The notes under the pieces: generated by a model
The model's database searches: none
What the model saw: the letters and a program-made list of their open reading frames with translations, nothing else
Told to the model about the DNA's origin: nothing
NCBI GenBank assembly: GCA_030151245.1
Contig: JASLEF010000041.1
Location: 1 to 21,386 of the forward strand
Length of the DNA stretch: 21,386 nucleotides
Origin: Ignatzschineria sp.
Lineage (GTDB): Bacteria > Pseudomonadota > Gammaproteobacteria > Cardiobacteriales > Wohlfahrtiimonadaceae
Direction of reading: 5' to 3'
Made by a program: the position numbers and the translations under genes
Shown here: positions 7,991 to 15,855 of the stretch, one piece after another
Numbering within the stretch: the first letter of the stretch is position 1
Layout: the number at the start of each line of letters is the position of its first letter

Positions 7991-9325
7991 ATGAAAAATT
8001 TACTCGCGGGAATTCTCGCAACCTCCGCTTTCTTAGTAGGATTTACTGCCAATGCAACATCACAAATAGAGACATGGAATACCAAAGAAGGTGCTTCGGT
8101 CTATTTTTTACATGCCCCTGAAATCCCGATCATGGATATGATCGTTTCTCTAGATGCTGGCAGCTTACGAGAGGGGCAACAATATGGCTTAGCGAGCATG
8201 ACCGCTAACATGATGACTAAAGGTACTCAAGATCTTAATGAAGAAGCATTTCTCACAAAATTAGATGATCTCCAGAGCGCCATTGATGCGAATGCGTCAA
8301 TAACAAGCACGTCACTCTCTCTACGATCATTAACAAAACCTGAGTTATTAACACCTTCTCTCGATCTTTTTTATGAAGTTTTAACAACCCCGGCTTTTAA
8401 CGAAAATGTCTTTGAAAGAGAGCGCACACAAGCCATTGATGGACAGAAAGCGATTTTAGATAATCCTGGAAAAATTGCCAACGAGCTCTATTATGAAACG
8501 CTCTACCCCAATACCGTTATCGGGGCGACAGCAAAAATGTTAGAGAGTTCTTTAAAAAAACTCTCAGTCAAAGACCTTCAAGATTTTCGTAAACAATACT
8601 ACCAAGCTCATAATGCTAAAATTGTATTTGTAGGTGATCTGTCGAAAGAGGATGCAAAATCCATTGCTAATCAAGTCAGCGCGCTTCTTGGAAAAGGGAG
8701 TCCCTTACCAGAATTACCAAAAATTAAATCTGTAACTAGCCATAAGATTGTGGAACAATATTTCAATAGCCCACAAACACAAGTCATCATGGGACAACCT
8801 GCTATTGACCGTTTTAATGAGGATTACCTCCCTTTAATGGTCGGAAACCACCTTTTAGGAGGGAGCGGATTAACCTCTATTCTCATGACGAACATCCGTG
8901 AAAAAGATGGCTTAACTTACGGTATCTACAGCTACTTTTCTGCTGGCATCTATCAAGGTCCTTTCACGGTCAGTTTCTCTACTAAAAATGAGAGTGTCGA
9001 AGAAGCGATCGAAAAAAGCAAAGCCGTCATCACTCAATTCATTGAAGAAGGCCCTGAAGCAGAAGCTCTTCAACGCGCTAAAAATAATTTTCTCGGGTCT
9101 TTAGTTCTCGACATGAACAGCAATGCTAAACTCGCGACAGCAATCTTAGGACTCGCAGCTTACGATCTTCCCCTCGATTATTACGAGACCTTACCAGAGA
9201 AAGTCAAAGCAATAACCCCTGAAGAGATACAAGCGGCATTTAAACGACATGTCAACCCCAAGGAGATGGCAACCATCATTGTTGGGGGCGTTGTTCCGTC
9301 ACAAAAAAGCCAACAACACCCCTAA
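7991..9325 (+). CDS. M16 family peptidase-like partner lacking the zinc motif
   Basis: M16-fold protein of 444 residues with a signal peptide (about 1-22, MKNLLAGILATSAFLVGFTANA). The HxxEH motif of the preceding gene is absent: the equivalent region reads LASMTANMMTKGT near residues 67-79, so it cannot bind zinc in the usual way. The C-terminal half keeps the Arg...Tyr pair used for substrate binding in M16 enzymes, R303 and Y310 in NIREKDGLTYGIYS. This is the expected partner of a heterodimeric periplasmic protease, one subunit supplying zinc and the other Arg/Tyr. A CAGGAG site precedes the ATG, and the 12-bp gap implies a two-gene operon. Confidence 0.88.
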   Translation: MKNLLAGILATSAFLVGFTANATSQIETWNTKEGASVYFLHAPEIPIMDMIVSLDAGSLREGQQYGLASMTANMMTKGTQDLNEEAFLTKLDDLQSAIDANASITSTSLSLRSLTKPELLTPSLDLFYEVLTTPAFNENVFERERTQAIDGQKAILDNPGKIANELYYETLYPNTVIGATAKMLESSLKKLSVKDLQDFRKQYYQAHNAKIVFVGDLSKEDAKSIANQVSALLGKGSPLPELPKIKSVTSHKIVEQYFNSPQTQVIMGQPAIDRFNEDYLPLMVGNHLLGGSGLTSILMTNIREKDGLTYGIYSYFSAGIYQGPFTVSFSTKNESVEEAIEKSKAVITQFIEEGPEAEALQRAKNNFLGSLVLDMNSNAKLATAILGLAAYDLPLDYYETLPEKVKAITPEEIQAAFKRHVNPKEMATIIVGGVVPSQKSQQHP

Positions 9326-9369
9326 AACAGATATAAAATCAACAAAATAGCGTATTTATAAAAGAGATA

Positions 9370-9422
9370 AGGGCTATCCAAAGTTGTTCACAGTTGCTGT
9401 GGATAAGTTTTGGGATAGCCCT
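9370..9422. repeat. long hairpin containing two inverted DnaA-box-like 9-mers
   Basis: Outer arms AGGGCTATCC (9370-9379) and GGATAGCCCT (9413-9422) pair perfectly. Inner arms CACAG (9389-9393) and CTGTG (9397-9401) close on a three-base loop, so most of the 53 bp forms one imperfect stem. TGTGGATAA (9398-9406) is, on the minus strand, TTATCCACA, a perfect match to the DnaA-box consensus. TTGTTCACA (9384-9392) is a one-mismatch box on the plus strand. No good T-tract follows, so it is not a typical terminator, though it lies 44 bp after the M16 genes and may still help end transcription. Confidence 0.6.
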
Positions 9423-9776
9423 ATTACATTGTCTACAACCCTCATAAGAATGGGCATCTTTAACTTTGATCAAAAATAACTCAGCACTTTTTTCGACATT
9501 CCTCTATATTGATAGATCCCGCTCTAAAAAAATGATCTTCTCTCTTCGTATTTGTAAATATTCTTTACAGCCGATAATTGCTAGTCGCAACAAGATCTTT
9601 ACCTTATCATTCCCCCTCTTTTATTTTAGTTGCTTTTCAACCTTTCAAAAGAATTTTCGAAATAAGTCTAAAAACAACTACAATATTCTATCTGCAATTA
9701 ATGATATTATTGAGCGCTATCCTGATGATGTTCCATCACCTCCCTGATCAAGATGATATTTTAAGTATAAAACAGT
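9423..9776. other. AT-rich gene-free region before yoaA
   Basis: About 350 bp with no convincing gene. Two overlapping open frames here depend on TTG starts, lack Shine-Dalgarno sites, have low-complexity Phe/Ser/Lys-rich composition and resemble no family I know. A TATAAA box at 9766-9771 sits directly before the yoaA start. I saw no LexA-type CTG-N10-CAG site, tRNA or clear intrinsic terminator. Confidence 0.45.
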
Positions 9777-11726
9777 ATGAATAGAGAGAGCATTACCCAA
9801 TTTTTCGCCGAAGGCGGTAATCTTAGTCAAGCGATTGAGGGTTATCAGCCTCGCGATGAACAGATTATGATGGCTGAAGCAATCGCAAAAGCCGTGGAAG
9901 AGCACGATACGTTAATTGTCGAAGCAGGAACCGGAACCGGAAAGACCTTTGCTTATCTTGTCCCGGCACTACTATCAAAGCGTAAAACATTGGTATCTAC
10001 GGGGACAAAGCACCTTCAAGACCAGCTCTTTGAAAAAGATATCCCCCTTCTCCAAAAACTCATTAAACACCCTATTTCAACCGCGCTCCTTAAAGGTCGA
10101 TCCAACTATCTTTGTCTCTATCGTACAAAAACTTTACGCGCGCGCGGTCGTTTTGAGAATAAAAAACAGGTAGAACAATTCTTTAGGATCGAGCGCTTTG
10201 CAGGACAAGATGCAGATGGTGATATCACACAGCTCTCTGGTATTACCGAAACAGAGCTCTGGCCACAAGTTACCTCAACAACGGAAAACTGTTTGCATAA
10301 CGAATGTCCCGATTTTGAAGAGTGTTTTGTTTTTAAAGCACGGAAAAAAGCGATGGACTCTGATATCGTCGTGATCAATCATCATTTACTCTGTGCTGAT
10401 TTAGCGCTGAAGCAAGATGGATTTGGGGAGATATTACCCGAAGCTGAAATCATTATTATTGATGAGGCGCACCAGCTTGCTGAAACTGCTGGGCTCTTCT
10501 TTAGCACTCAACTATCGACCAAACAGTTTCACGACTGGATTGATGATCTTAATAAAGCCATTGCCGTGGAAGCTGCTGATTTCAGTGGCCATGACACCGC
10601 TGCTGATGCCTTATTTAAAGCCCTCACCGATCTAAGAAAAGCACTTCCCCAATATAATCAGCGTTATGCCCTTTCGGAATTTGAAGAAAACCCTATTATT
10701 ACTGGGTTATTTCAAGAAATATATGATATCGCAAAAACCATTCTTTCCATTGTGGACCCTCTAAAAATACGGGCACAGATCTTCATGAAACTGATTGAAA
10801 GACTTGAAGAGATCGTTGTGACATGGAAAATTCTTCTATTAAGTGATAAAACACCCGATTCCGTTAATGCGATCAATTGGCTCGAGACTTATACGTTCAA
10901 TATCACATTCCATTCAACCCCCCTCGATATTTCTGAACAGTTTCGTAAAAATAGCGGCTCTCTCAATGCTAGCTGGATTTTTACCTCTGCAACTTTAGCC
11001 GTCAAAGATGATTTTAGTTATTTCTGTCGTCCATTAGGTTTATCGAAGAAAAACACTTTAAAACTTGATAGCCCTTTTGATTATCCTCGCACGTCTCTAC
11101 TCTATCACCCAGATCATCTACCGCTTCCTAGTGATCCAAAATTTTTACCTGAAATGATTGATGCGGTATTACCTGTGATCGATATTGCTAAGGGTCGTAG
11201 TTTTATTCTATTTACTAGTTACCGCGCCCTTAATGAAGCTAAAGAGCTGCTAAAGAAAAAAACAGACTACCCTCTCTTTGTTCAAGGGGATATGCCAAAA
11301 ATGCAACTGATTGAAGCTTTCAAAGAATCTGGTAACGGCATTCTTCTTGGCACAATGAGCTTTTGGGAAGGTGTCGATGTCAAAGGCGACGCCCTCTCTT
11401 GTGTGATTATTGAAAAATTTCCATTCTCATCTCCGGGGGATCCGATTGAACAAGCAAAAATGGATCTCATTCGGGAACAAGGTTACGATCCTTTTAGCAC
11501 TTACCAGTTACCCAAAGCAATCATTGCCTTAAAACAAGGTGTCGGGCGCTTAATTCGAGATCACGATGATTATGGTGTCCTTGTCATTGCCGATACAAGA
11601 CTATCGAAAAGCCGCTATGGAAAGCGATTTTTAGATAGTCTACCGCCCATGACAAAAACCTTAAAAGCTGAACGTATCGCACGTTTTTTTGACTACATGG
11701 AAAATAAACGAGAAACTAGCTCATAA
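9777..11726 (+). CDS. yoaA: YoaA (DinG-family) ATP-dependent DNA helicase with Fe-S cluster
   Basis: XPD/DinG-type superfamily 2 helicase of 649 residues, matching YoaA more closely than DinG along its length. In E. coli YoaA works with the clamp-loader chi subunit (HolC) in repair of stalled replication forks. Walker A is GTGTGKT at 51-57. The four Fe-S ligands are C113 (SNYLCLYR), C172, C177 and C183 (NCLHNECPDFEECF). The DEAH box is IIIDEAHQLA at 227-234. Motif V is FWEGVDVKGD, and motif VI is KQGVGRLIRD near the C-terminus. No Shine-Dalgarno sequence precedes the ATG, and a TATAAA lies five bases upstream, so a leaderless transcript is possible. plsY follows after 27 bp. Confidence 0.93.
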   Translation: MNRESITQFFAEGGNLSQAIEGYQPRDEQIMMAEAIAKAVEEHDTLIVEAGTGTGKTFAYLVPALLSKRKTLVSTGTKHLQDQLFEKDIPLLQKLIKHPISTALLKGRSNYLCLYRTKTLRARGRFENKKQVEQFFRIERFAGQDADGDITQLSGITETELWPQVTSTTENCLHNECPDFEECFVFKARKKAMDSDIVVINHHLLCADLALKQDGFGEILPEAEIIIIDEAHQLAETAGLFFSTQLSTKQFHDWIDDLNKAIAVEAADFSGHDTAADALFKALTDLRKALPQYNQRYALSEFEENPIITGLFQEIYDIAKTILSIVDPLKIRAQIFMKLIERLEEIVVTWKILLLSDKTPDSVNAINWLETYTFNITFHSTPLDISEQFRKNSGSLNASWIFTSATLAVKDDFSYFCRPLGLSKKNTLKLDSPFDYPRTSLLYHPDHLPLPSDPKFLPEMIDAVLPVIDIAKGRSFILFTSYRALNEAKELLKKKTDYPLFVQGDMPKMQLIEAFKESGNGILLGTMSFWEGVDVKGDALSCVIIEKFPFSSPGDPIEQAKMDLIREQGYDPFSTYQLPKAIIALKQGVGRLIRDHDDYGVLVIADTRLSKSRYGKRFLDSLPPMTKTLKAERIARFFDYMENKRETSS

Positions 11727-11753
11727 ATTTTTCCCTCATCTGAGATTTTAAAA

Positions 11754-12356
11754 ATGGATATCACCCTTTTAGGTTACCTTTTAATTGGTGCAAGCTATCT
11801 TATTGGCTCACTCTCATCGGCCATTATTCTTTGTAAAATTGCTGGACTCCCTGACCCAAGAACAGAGGGATCAGGAAATCCCGGTGCCACCAACGTCATG
11901 CGTATTGGTGGTAAGAAACTTGCCGCATTAACGCTCGTAGGCGATCTTTTAAAGGGCTTAATCCCTGTTATTACCGCATGGTTACTACAACAATCACCTT
12001 TAACGGTTTCACTCGTGGCCATTGCGGCATTTTTAGGTCACCTCTTTCCCATATTCTTTGGCTTTAAAGGGGGAAAAGGTGTTGCTACAGCCTTGGGAGC
12101 TATTTTAGGATTAAATTACCTCGTGGCATTATGCGCCTTAGGAATATGGATTATAATCTTTGCTCTTACAAGAATATCATCTTTATCAGCCCTTATCGCA
12201 GCCGTTTCGGCACCATTATTCCTCTATCTCTTCAATGCGTCTAGCGAAATAGTTTGGGCGGTCATCTTGATGGATATTCTCTTAATTTATCGCCACAAAG
12301 GTAATATTCAGAGATTACTAAAGGGTGAAGAAGGTAAATTAAAGTCTAAAAAATAG
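11754..12356 (+). CDS. plsY: glycerol-3-phosphate acyltransferase PlsY
   Basis: Integral membrane enzyme that transfers an acyl group from acyl-phosphate (made by PlsX) to glycerol-3-phosphate, giving lysophosphatidic acid, the first step of phospholipid synthesis. The 200 residues contain about five membrane segments and the three family motifs: SLSSAIILCK near the N-terminus, GSGNPGATNVMR in the first cytosolic loop, and FGFKGGKGVAT in the second. The C-terminus LIYRHKGNIQRLLKGEE is also typical. It lies 27 bp after yoaA, so it may share its transcript, and is followed by tandem hairpins. Confidence 0.95.
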   Translation: MDITLLGYLLIGASYLIGSLSSAIILCKIAGLPDPRTEGSGNPGATNVMRIGGKKLAALTLVGDLLKGLIPVITAWLLQQSPLTVSLVAIAAFLGHLFPIFFGFKGGKGVATALGAILGLNYLVALCALGIWIIIFALTRISSLSALIAAVSAPLFLYLFNASSEIVWAVILMDILLIYRHKGNIQRLLKGEEGKLKSKK

Positions 12357-12366
12357 TCCGTATCTT

Positions 12367-12393
12367 GGGACTACCTTATGAACAAGGTAGCCC
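12367..12393 (+). terminator. first hairpin after plsY
   Basis: CTACCTT (12371-12377) and AAGGTAG (12384-12390) form a perfect stem around ATGAAC, extended by GGG/CCC with a bulged A. It is followed only by CCCCTCTTAT, so by itself it is a poor terminator. It may act with the hairpin at 12401-12437. Confidence 0.45.
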
Positions 12394-12400
12394 CTCTTAT

Positions 12401-12437
12401 AAAGGATCTCAAGGAACTCTCCTTCGAGATCTTTTTT
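12401..12437 (+). terminator. intrinsic terminator after plsY
   Basis: GATCTCAAGG and CCTTCGAGATC (one bulge) form a strong stem around AACTCT, followed directly by a run of six T residues. It ends the yoaA-plsY unit and insulates rluB. Confidence 0.8.
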
Positions 12438-12484
12438 ATTCATTAGTCAGTATCATTTATCACACATTCAAGTTATCAGACTTA

Positions 12485-12535
12485 TTGGTATTTTCTCGCA
12501 ATACGCTATAAATCATTTCGAGAATCCGCTATAAT
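12485..12535 (+). promoter_or_regulatory. candidate rluB promoter region
   Basis: Two possible -10 boxes occur. TATAAA at 12507-12512 has TTGGTA (12485-12490) 16 bases upstream. A perfect TATAAT at 12530-12535 has no clear -35. Both lie in a repeated CGCTATAA context about 25 bases apart. The first pair is the better sigma70 match, and either would give a short leader before the rluB ATG at 12570. Confidence 0.45.
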
Positions 12536-12569
12536 AAGTCCTATTTAAAATTCCTATTTTAAGGGCATC

Positions 12570-13871
12570 ATGAAAGAACGTTTACAAAAAGTTTTAGCGA
12601 ATCTAGGATTAGGTTCACGCCGAGAAATCGAAGGTTGGATTAGCGAAGGTCGCATTAAGGTTGATGGCGAAGTCGCTGAGCTCGGGTGCCAAGTGGATGG
12701 AACTGAAACAGTTCTCCTCGATGGCCGCCGTGTTTCTATAGAAAGCGGCGAACAAGAACGTCGTGTCCTCGTATATTATAAGCCGGAAGGAGAAATTACG
12801 ACGCGCCATGATCCTGAAGGTCGCCCCACTATTTTCGATAGTCTTCCACGCATCAATGATGGCCGTTGGATTACTGTCGGTCGTTTAGATATTAATACGC
12901 AAGGACTTCTCCTCGTCACAAATGATGGCGAACTTGCACATCGTCTGATGCACCCATCACATGAATTAGAGCGTGAGTACGCTGTTCGTGTCATCGGTGA
13001 ATTTACAGATGAGATGGCCGAAAATATGAAAAATGGTATCGAGTTTGAAGATGGCCTCTCAAAATTTGAAGAGATTCTCTGGTCTGGTGGTACGGGCGCA
13101 AACTTCTGGTATCACGTGACAGTTAAGGGCGGTAAAAACCGTGAAGTTCGCCGTCTTTGGGAATCCCAAGGACTAATGGTTTCGCGTCTTATCCGTATCC
13201 GCTACGGAAATGTAGAACTTCCAAAAGGCTTGCGCGAAGGTCAATTCATCGATATTGATCCAGAAGTCTTAAAAGAACTCGTGGAATCTGTCGGCCTTGA
13301 GCATCGTCATGTCACTCTTGATGAAAAAACAGAACGCCAACGTTCAAAAGCACGCCGTATTGGTGGAAATCAACTCGATCGTCGTCGAGAATTAACACGT
13401 GATCATCGCTCTGCGGGCTCTCAGGATGAGCGTCGACATAACAGCGATCGCCCATTCAGCCGCGACAAAAACCGTGGCGAAGGTCGCTCATTCAGCCGTG
13501 ATAATAACCGTGGCGAAGGTCGTTCATTCAACCGCGATAATAACCGTGGCGAAGGTCGTTCATTCAACCGCGATAATAACCGTGGCGAAGGTCGCTCATT
13601 TAACCGCGACAATAACCGTGGCGAAGGTCGCTCATTCAGCCGTGATAATAACCGTGGTGAAGGTCGTTCATTCGATCGCGATAATAACCGTGGCGAAGGT
13701 CGTTCATTCAACCGCGACAATAACCGTGGCGAAGGTCGCTCATTCAGCCGTGATAATAACCGTGGCGAAGGTCGTAACTTTGGCTCACAGGATTCTCGTC
13801 GCCATGACCGCGATGAAAAACGATCATTCAATCGTGAAGAACGCTTTTCACCAAAAAGATCACGCGACTAA
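12570..13871 (+). CDS. rluB: 23S rRNA pseudouridine(2605) synthase RluB with repeat-rich basic tail
   Basis: RsuA-family pseudouridine synthase that modifies 23S rRNA. An S4 RNA-binding domain occupies about residues 1-60. The catalytic domain has GRLDINTQGLLLVTNDG with the catalytic Asp at about 107, then HPSHELEREYAVRV and GGKNREVRRLWESQG, and ends near residue 245. RluB rather than RluE or RsuA is chosen from the overall pattern and the long C-terminal extension. The 433 residues exceed the usual length because of a highly charged, Gly/Arg-rich tail. Residues 295-402 are nine 12-residue units of the form SFxRDNNRGEGR, probably disordered and RNA-binding. The start follows AAGGGCATC at a short distance. 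Terminators flank the gene on both sides, so it is monocistronic. Confidence 0.9.
   Translation: MKERLQKVLANLGLGSRREIEGWISEGRIKVDGEVAELGCQVDGTETVLLDGRRVSIESGEQERRVLVYYKPEGEITTRHDPEGRPTIFDSLPRINDGRWITVGRLDINTQGLLLVTNDGELAHRLMHPSHELEREYAVRVIGEFTDEMAENMKNGIEFEDGLSKFEEILWSGGTGANFWYHVTVKGGKNREVRRLWESQGLMVSRLIRIRYGNVELPKGLREGQFIDIDPEVLKELVESVGLEHRHVTLDEKTERQRSKARRIGGNQLDRRRELTRDHRSAGSQDERRHNSDRPFSRDKNRGEGRSFSRDNNRGEGRSFNRDNNRGEGRSFNRDNNRGEGRSFNRDNNRGEGRSFSRDNNRGEGRSFDRDNNRGEGRSFNRDNNRGEGRSFSRDNNRGEGRNFGSQDSRRHDRDEKRSFNREERFSPKRSRD
13452..13775 (+). repeat. nine tandem 36-bp in-frame repeats in rluB
   Basis: Nine consecutive 36-bp units encode Ser-Phe-x-Arg-Asp-Asn-Asn-Arg-Gly-Glu-Gly-Arg. The first unit begins Pro-Phe and has Lys for the first Asn, and the third position varies among Ser, Asn and Asp. 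Units are contiguous without spacers and differ by a few mostly synonymous changes. The period is a multiple of three, so copy changes keep the frame. This also explains long spurious open frames on both strands here. Confidence 0.95.
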
Positions 13872-13894
13872 CCTTTATCATTGAGTCCTCATAT

Positions 13895-13933
13895 AAAGAT
13901 CTTTTGCCTGCGCAAGAGGTCTTTATTTGTTTT
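13895..13933 (+). terminator. intrinsic terminator after rluB
   Basis: AAAGATCTTTTGC (13895-13907) pairs with GCAAGAGGTCTTT (13912-13924), with two G-U pairs and a CTGC loop, followed by ATTTGTTTT. Good rho-independent terminator, 23 bp after the rluB stop. Confidence 0.8.
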
Positions 13934-14019
13934 ACTGGAAACAGTTTTATCTTAAGCCTCAAACAGAGGGATAAAATTGAGTAAAGGACTTGTTAAAAAT
14001 AAAATTTCGTCAATCATTG

Positions 14020-14025
14020 TATAAT
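14020..14025 (+). promoter_or_regulatory. candidate -10 box for yadG-yadH
   Basis: Perfect TATAAT at 14020-14025, about 67 bp before the yadG ATG and downstream of the rluB terminator. No convincing -35 at 16-18 bases; TTGTTA at 13990-13995 is too far. Support is the -10 match and position only. Confidence 0.4.
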
Positions 14026-14092
14026 CCTCTATTCAAATGAACGAATCACTACAACCCACATTCATGGATCTATTACTAAAGGAATACAGTTT

Positions 14093-15049
14093 ATGGCCGC
14101 TCCATTAGCGTTAAAAATTACTGATCTCAAGAAACAGTATCGAAACGGTAAAGTTGCCCTAAAAGGCATTAACCTTGAAGTTAAAGAGGGGGATTTTTTT
14201 GCCCTTCTCGGCCCTAATGGTGCCGGAAAATCAACGACGATCGGAATTATTACCGATCTCGTAGAGCCGACCTCTGGCAGCGTTGAAGTATTTGGAATTG
14301 ATACTAAAAAAAACAAGAACTTGGCAAAATCAATGATCGGCTTGGTCCCTCAAGAATTCAACTTCAATCCTTTTGAGCCATGTGAGGAGATTGTGATTAA
14401 CCAAGCGGGTTATCTGGGTATTCCCCGTGCGGAAGCAAAGAAAAGAACAGCAGAGCTACTTGCATTATTAGATCTGACGGATAAAGCAAAAGTGATGGCG
14501 CGAGAGCTTTCAGGAGGCATGAAGCGTAGATTAATGATCGCTCGAGCACTTGTTCACAACCCAAAACTTCTTATTCTTGATGAGCCTACTGCCGGCGTTG
14601 ATATTGAGATTCGCCGTCAAACCTGGGAGCTCATGCAAAAAGTGAATGCCGCAGGAACCACTATCATCTTGACGACTCACTATCTTGAAGAAGCTGAACA
14701 GATGTGTAAAAACATCGCGATTATCAACCATGGCGAAATCGTTCAACAAAGCACAATGAGTGCTCTACTGAGGGAGTTGCAATCAGAATCCTTTATTCTA
14801 GATCTCAGCACACCGGTTAAAGACCTTCCTATTATCAACGGAATATCTCTAAAACTCATTGATTCCATGACATTAGAAGCCGAGATTACAAAACCCTATA
14901 CCATTAATGATCTTTTTATAGGTTTAAATACTAAAAACATTAAAATTGATACGATGCGTAATAAAGCAAATCGCTTAGAAGAGCTCTTTCTTCGCATTAC
15001 AAGTAAACCTCTCGACACTCACAACCTTGAAGGAGCAAAAAATGAGTAA
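14093..15049 (+). CDS. yadG: ABC transporter ATP-binding protein, YadG-like
   Basis: ATPase of an ABC-2 type exporter; the transported substrate is unknown. The 318 residues contain Walker A GPNGAGKST at 40-48, Q-loop LVPQEFNFNP at about 84-93, signature LSGGMKRR at 139-146, Walker B LLILDEPTAGVD at 159-170, and H-loop LTTHYLEEAEQ. All catalytic residues are present. The extra C-terminal part beyond about 240 is typical of this subfamily. The ATG at 14093 follows AAAGGAATACAGTTT. The stop overlaps the permease gene by 8 bp (ATGAGTAA), so the two are coupled and form one exporter. Confidence 0.9.
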   Translation: MAAPLALKITDLKKQYRNGKVALKGINLEVKEGDFFALLGPNGAGKSTTIGIITDLVEPTSGSVEVFGIDTKKNKNLAKSMIGLVPQEFNFNPFEPCEEIVINQAGYLGIPRAEAKKRTAELLALLDLTDKAKVMARELSGGMKRRLMIARALVHNPKLLILDEPTAGVDIEIRRQTWELMQKVNAAGTTIILTTHYLEEAEQMCKNIAIINHGEIVQQSTMSALLRELQSESFILDLSTPVKDLPIINGISLKLIDSMTLEAEITKPYTINDLFIGLNTKNIKIDTMRNKANRLEELFLRITSKPLDTHNLEGAKNE

Positions 15050-15815
15050 TCGCGCTTATTGGATTGCCTTTTATACAATTATTACAAAAGAGATCTATCG
15101 TTTTGTCCGGATCTGGCCACAAACATTACTCCCTCCTCTTATTACCACTATTCTCTATTTCCTTATTTTCGGAAAAGTAGTAGGAGAACGTGTCGGAAGT
15201 ATGGATGGCGTTAGTTACGCGCAGTTTATTGCACCGGGACTGATTATGATGACGGTGATTAGCAATAGCTACTCTAACGTGGTCTCCTCATTTTTTAGCG
15301 CTAAATATAGTCACCACATTGAAGAGATGCTAGTTGCTCCAGTTCCTAATCTCGTCATTATTGCAGGCTACGTCATGGGTGGTGTTGCTCGAGGGTTAGC
15401 CGTAGGAGGAATCGTGACGATTGTCGCGCTCTTCTTTATTGATATGCAGATAGATAATGTCGCATTGATGATTTTAATCTTCCTTTTAACATCGCTTGTC
15501 TTCTCTCTTGCCGGACTAATTAATGCCATCTTTGCAAGAAGCTTCGATGATATTTCTATTATTCCGACCTTTATTTTAACGCCCTTGACCTATCTCGGTG
15601 GTGTATTCTACTCCGTCTCTCTTCTGCCGGGATTTTGGCAAAATATCTCCTATTTCAATCCCGTACTCTATATGGTAAGTGCTTTCCGCTATAGTATTTT
15701 AGGGGTATCGGATATTAACATTTGGACGGCTATTATCCTTCTTTTAGGATTCTTTATAGTCTTATTCTCGGTAGCTTACTATCTTTTAAATAAAGGCATT
15801 GGCTTAAAATCCTAA
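15042..15815 (+). CDS. yadH: ABC-2 type transporter permease, YadH-like
   Basis: Membrane subunit partnering the preceding ATPase. The 257-residue protein has about six hydrophobic helices and closely follows E. coli YadH by recall: KEIYRFVRIWPQTLLPP at the N-terminus, FIAPGLIMM, EEMLVAPVPNLVIIAGYVMGG, ARSFDDISIIPTFILTPLTYLGGVFYS, and a final LLNKGIGLKS. An in-frame TTG at 15027 could extend it by five residues, but AAGGAG (15030-15035) is six bases from the ATG at 15042, which is clearly the start. Substrate unknown. Confidence 0.92.
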   Translation: MSNRAYWIAFYTIITKEIYRFVRIWPQTLLPPLITTILYFLIFGKVVGERVGSMDGVSYAQFIAPGLIMMTVISNSYSNVVSSFFSAKYSHHIEEMLVAPVPNLVIIAGYVMGGVARGLAVGGIVTIVALFFIDMQIDNVALMILIFLLTSLVFSLAGLINAIFARSFDDISIIPTFILTPLTYLGGVFYSVSLLPGFWQNISYFNPVLYMVSAFRYSILGVSDINIWTAIILLLGFFIVLFSVAYYLLNKGIGLKS

Positions 15816-15822
15816 CTTTAAG

Positions 15823-15855
15823 TGCTTCTTATAAAAGATCTTTCGATAAGAAGCA
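15823..15855 (+). terminator. hairpin terminator after yadH
   Basis: TGCTTCTTAT (15823-15832) and ATAAGAAGCA (15846-15855) are perfect complements around a 13-base loop, which itself contains AAAGATCTTT. The downstream TCGAATATTTTATAA is T-rich but interrupted. It probably ends the yadGH transcript. Confidence 0.65.

Noticed and set aside
9466..9784. Two possible small proteins (93 and 68 residues) before yoaA
   Set aside because: Both depend on TTG starts without Shine-Dalgarno sites and overlap each other. One runs into yoaA, and the composition is typical of translated AT-rich non-coding DNA.
9777..11726. Naming this gene dinG
   Set aside because: Length, the Fe-S Cys spacing (C113, C172, C177, C183) and flanking stretches such as KARKKAMDSDIVVINHHL follow YoaA rather than DinG. 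No LexA-type site was found upstream.
12458..12466. DnaA-box-like TTATCACAC before rluB
   Set aside because: It does not align with the TTATNCACA consensus without a gap and stands alone.
13452..13775. Regular 36-bp repeats resembling a CRISPR array
   Set aside because: The repeats are contiguous with no spacers, are in frame inside rluB and encode a simple 12-residue unit. No cas genes are nearby.
13399..13884. Long open frames in other frames and on the other strand across the rluB repeat
   Set aside because: The 36-bp period is a multiple of three, so a stop-free unit stays open in several frames. The products are monotonous repeats with no start signals, and the rluB frame fits a known protein.
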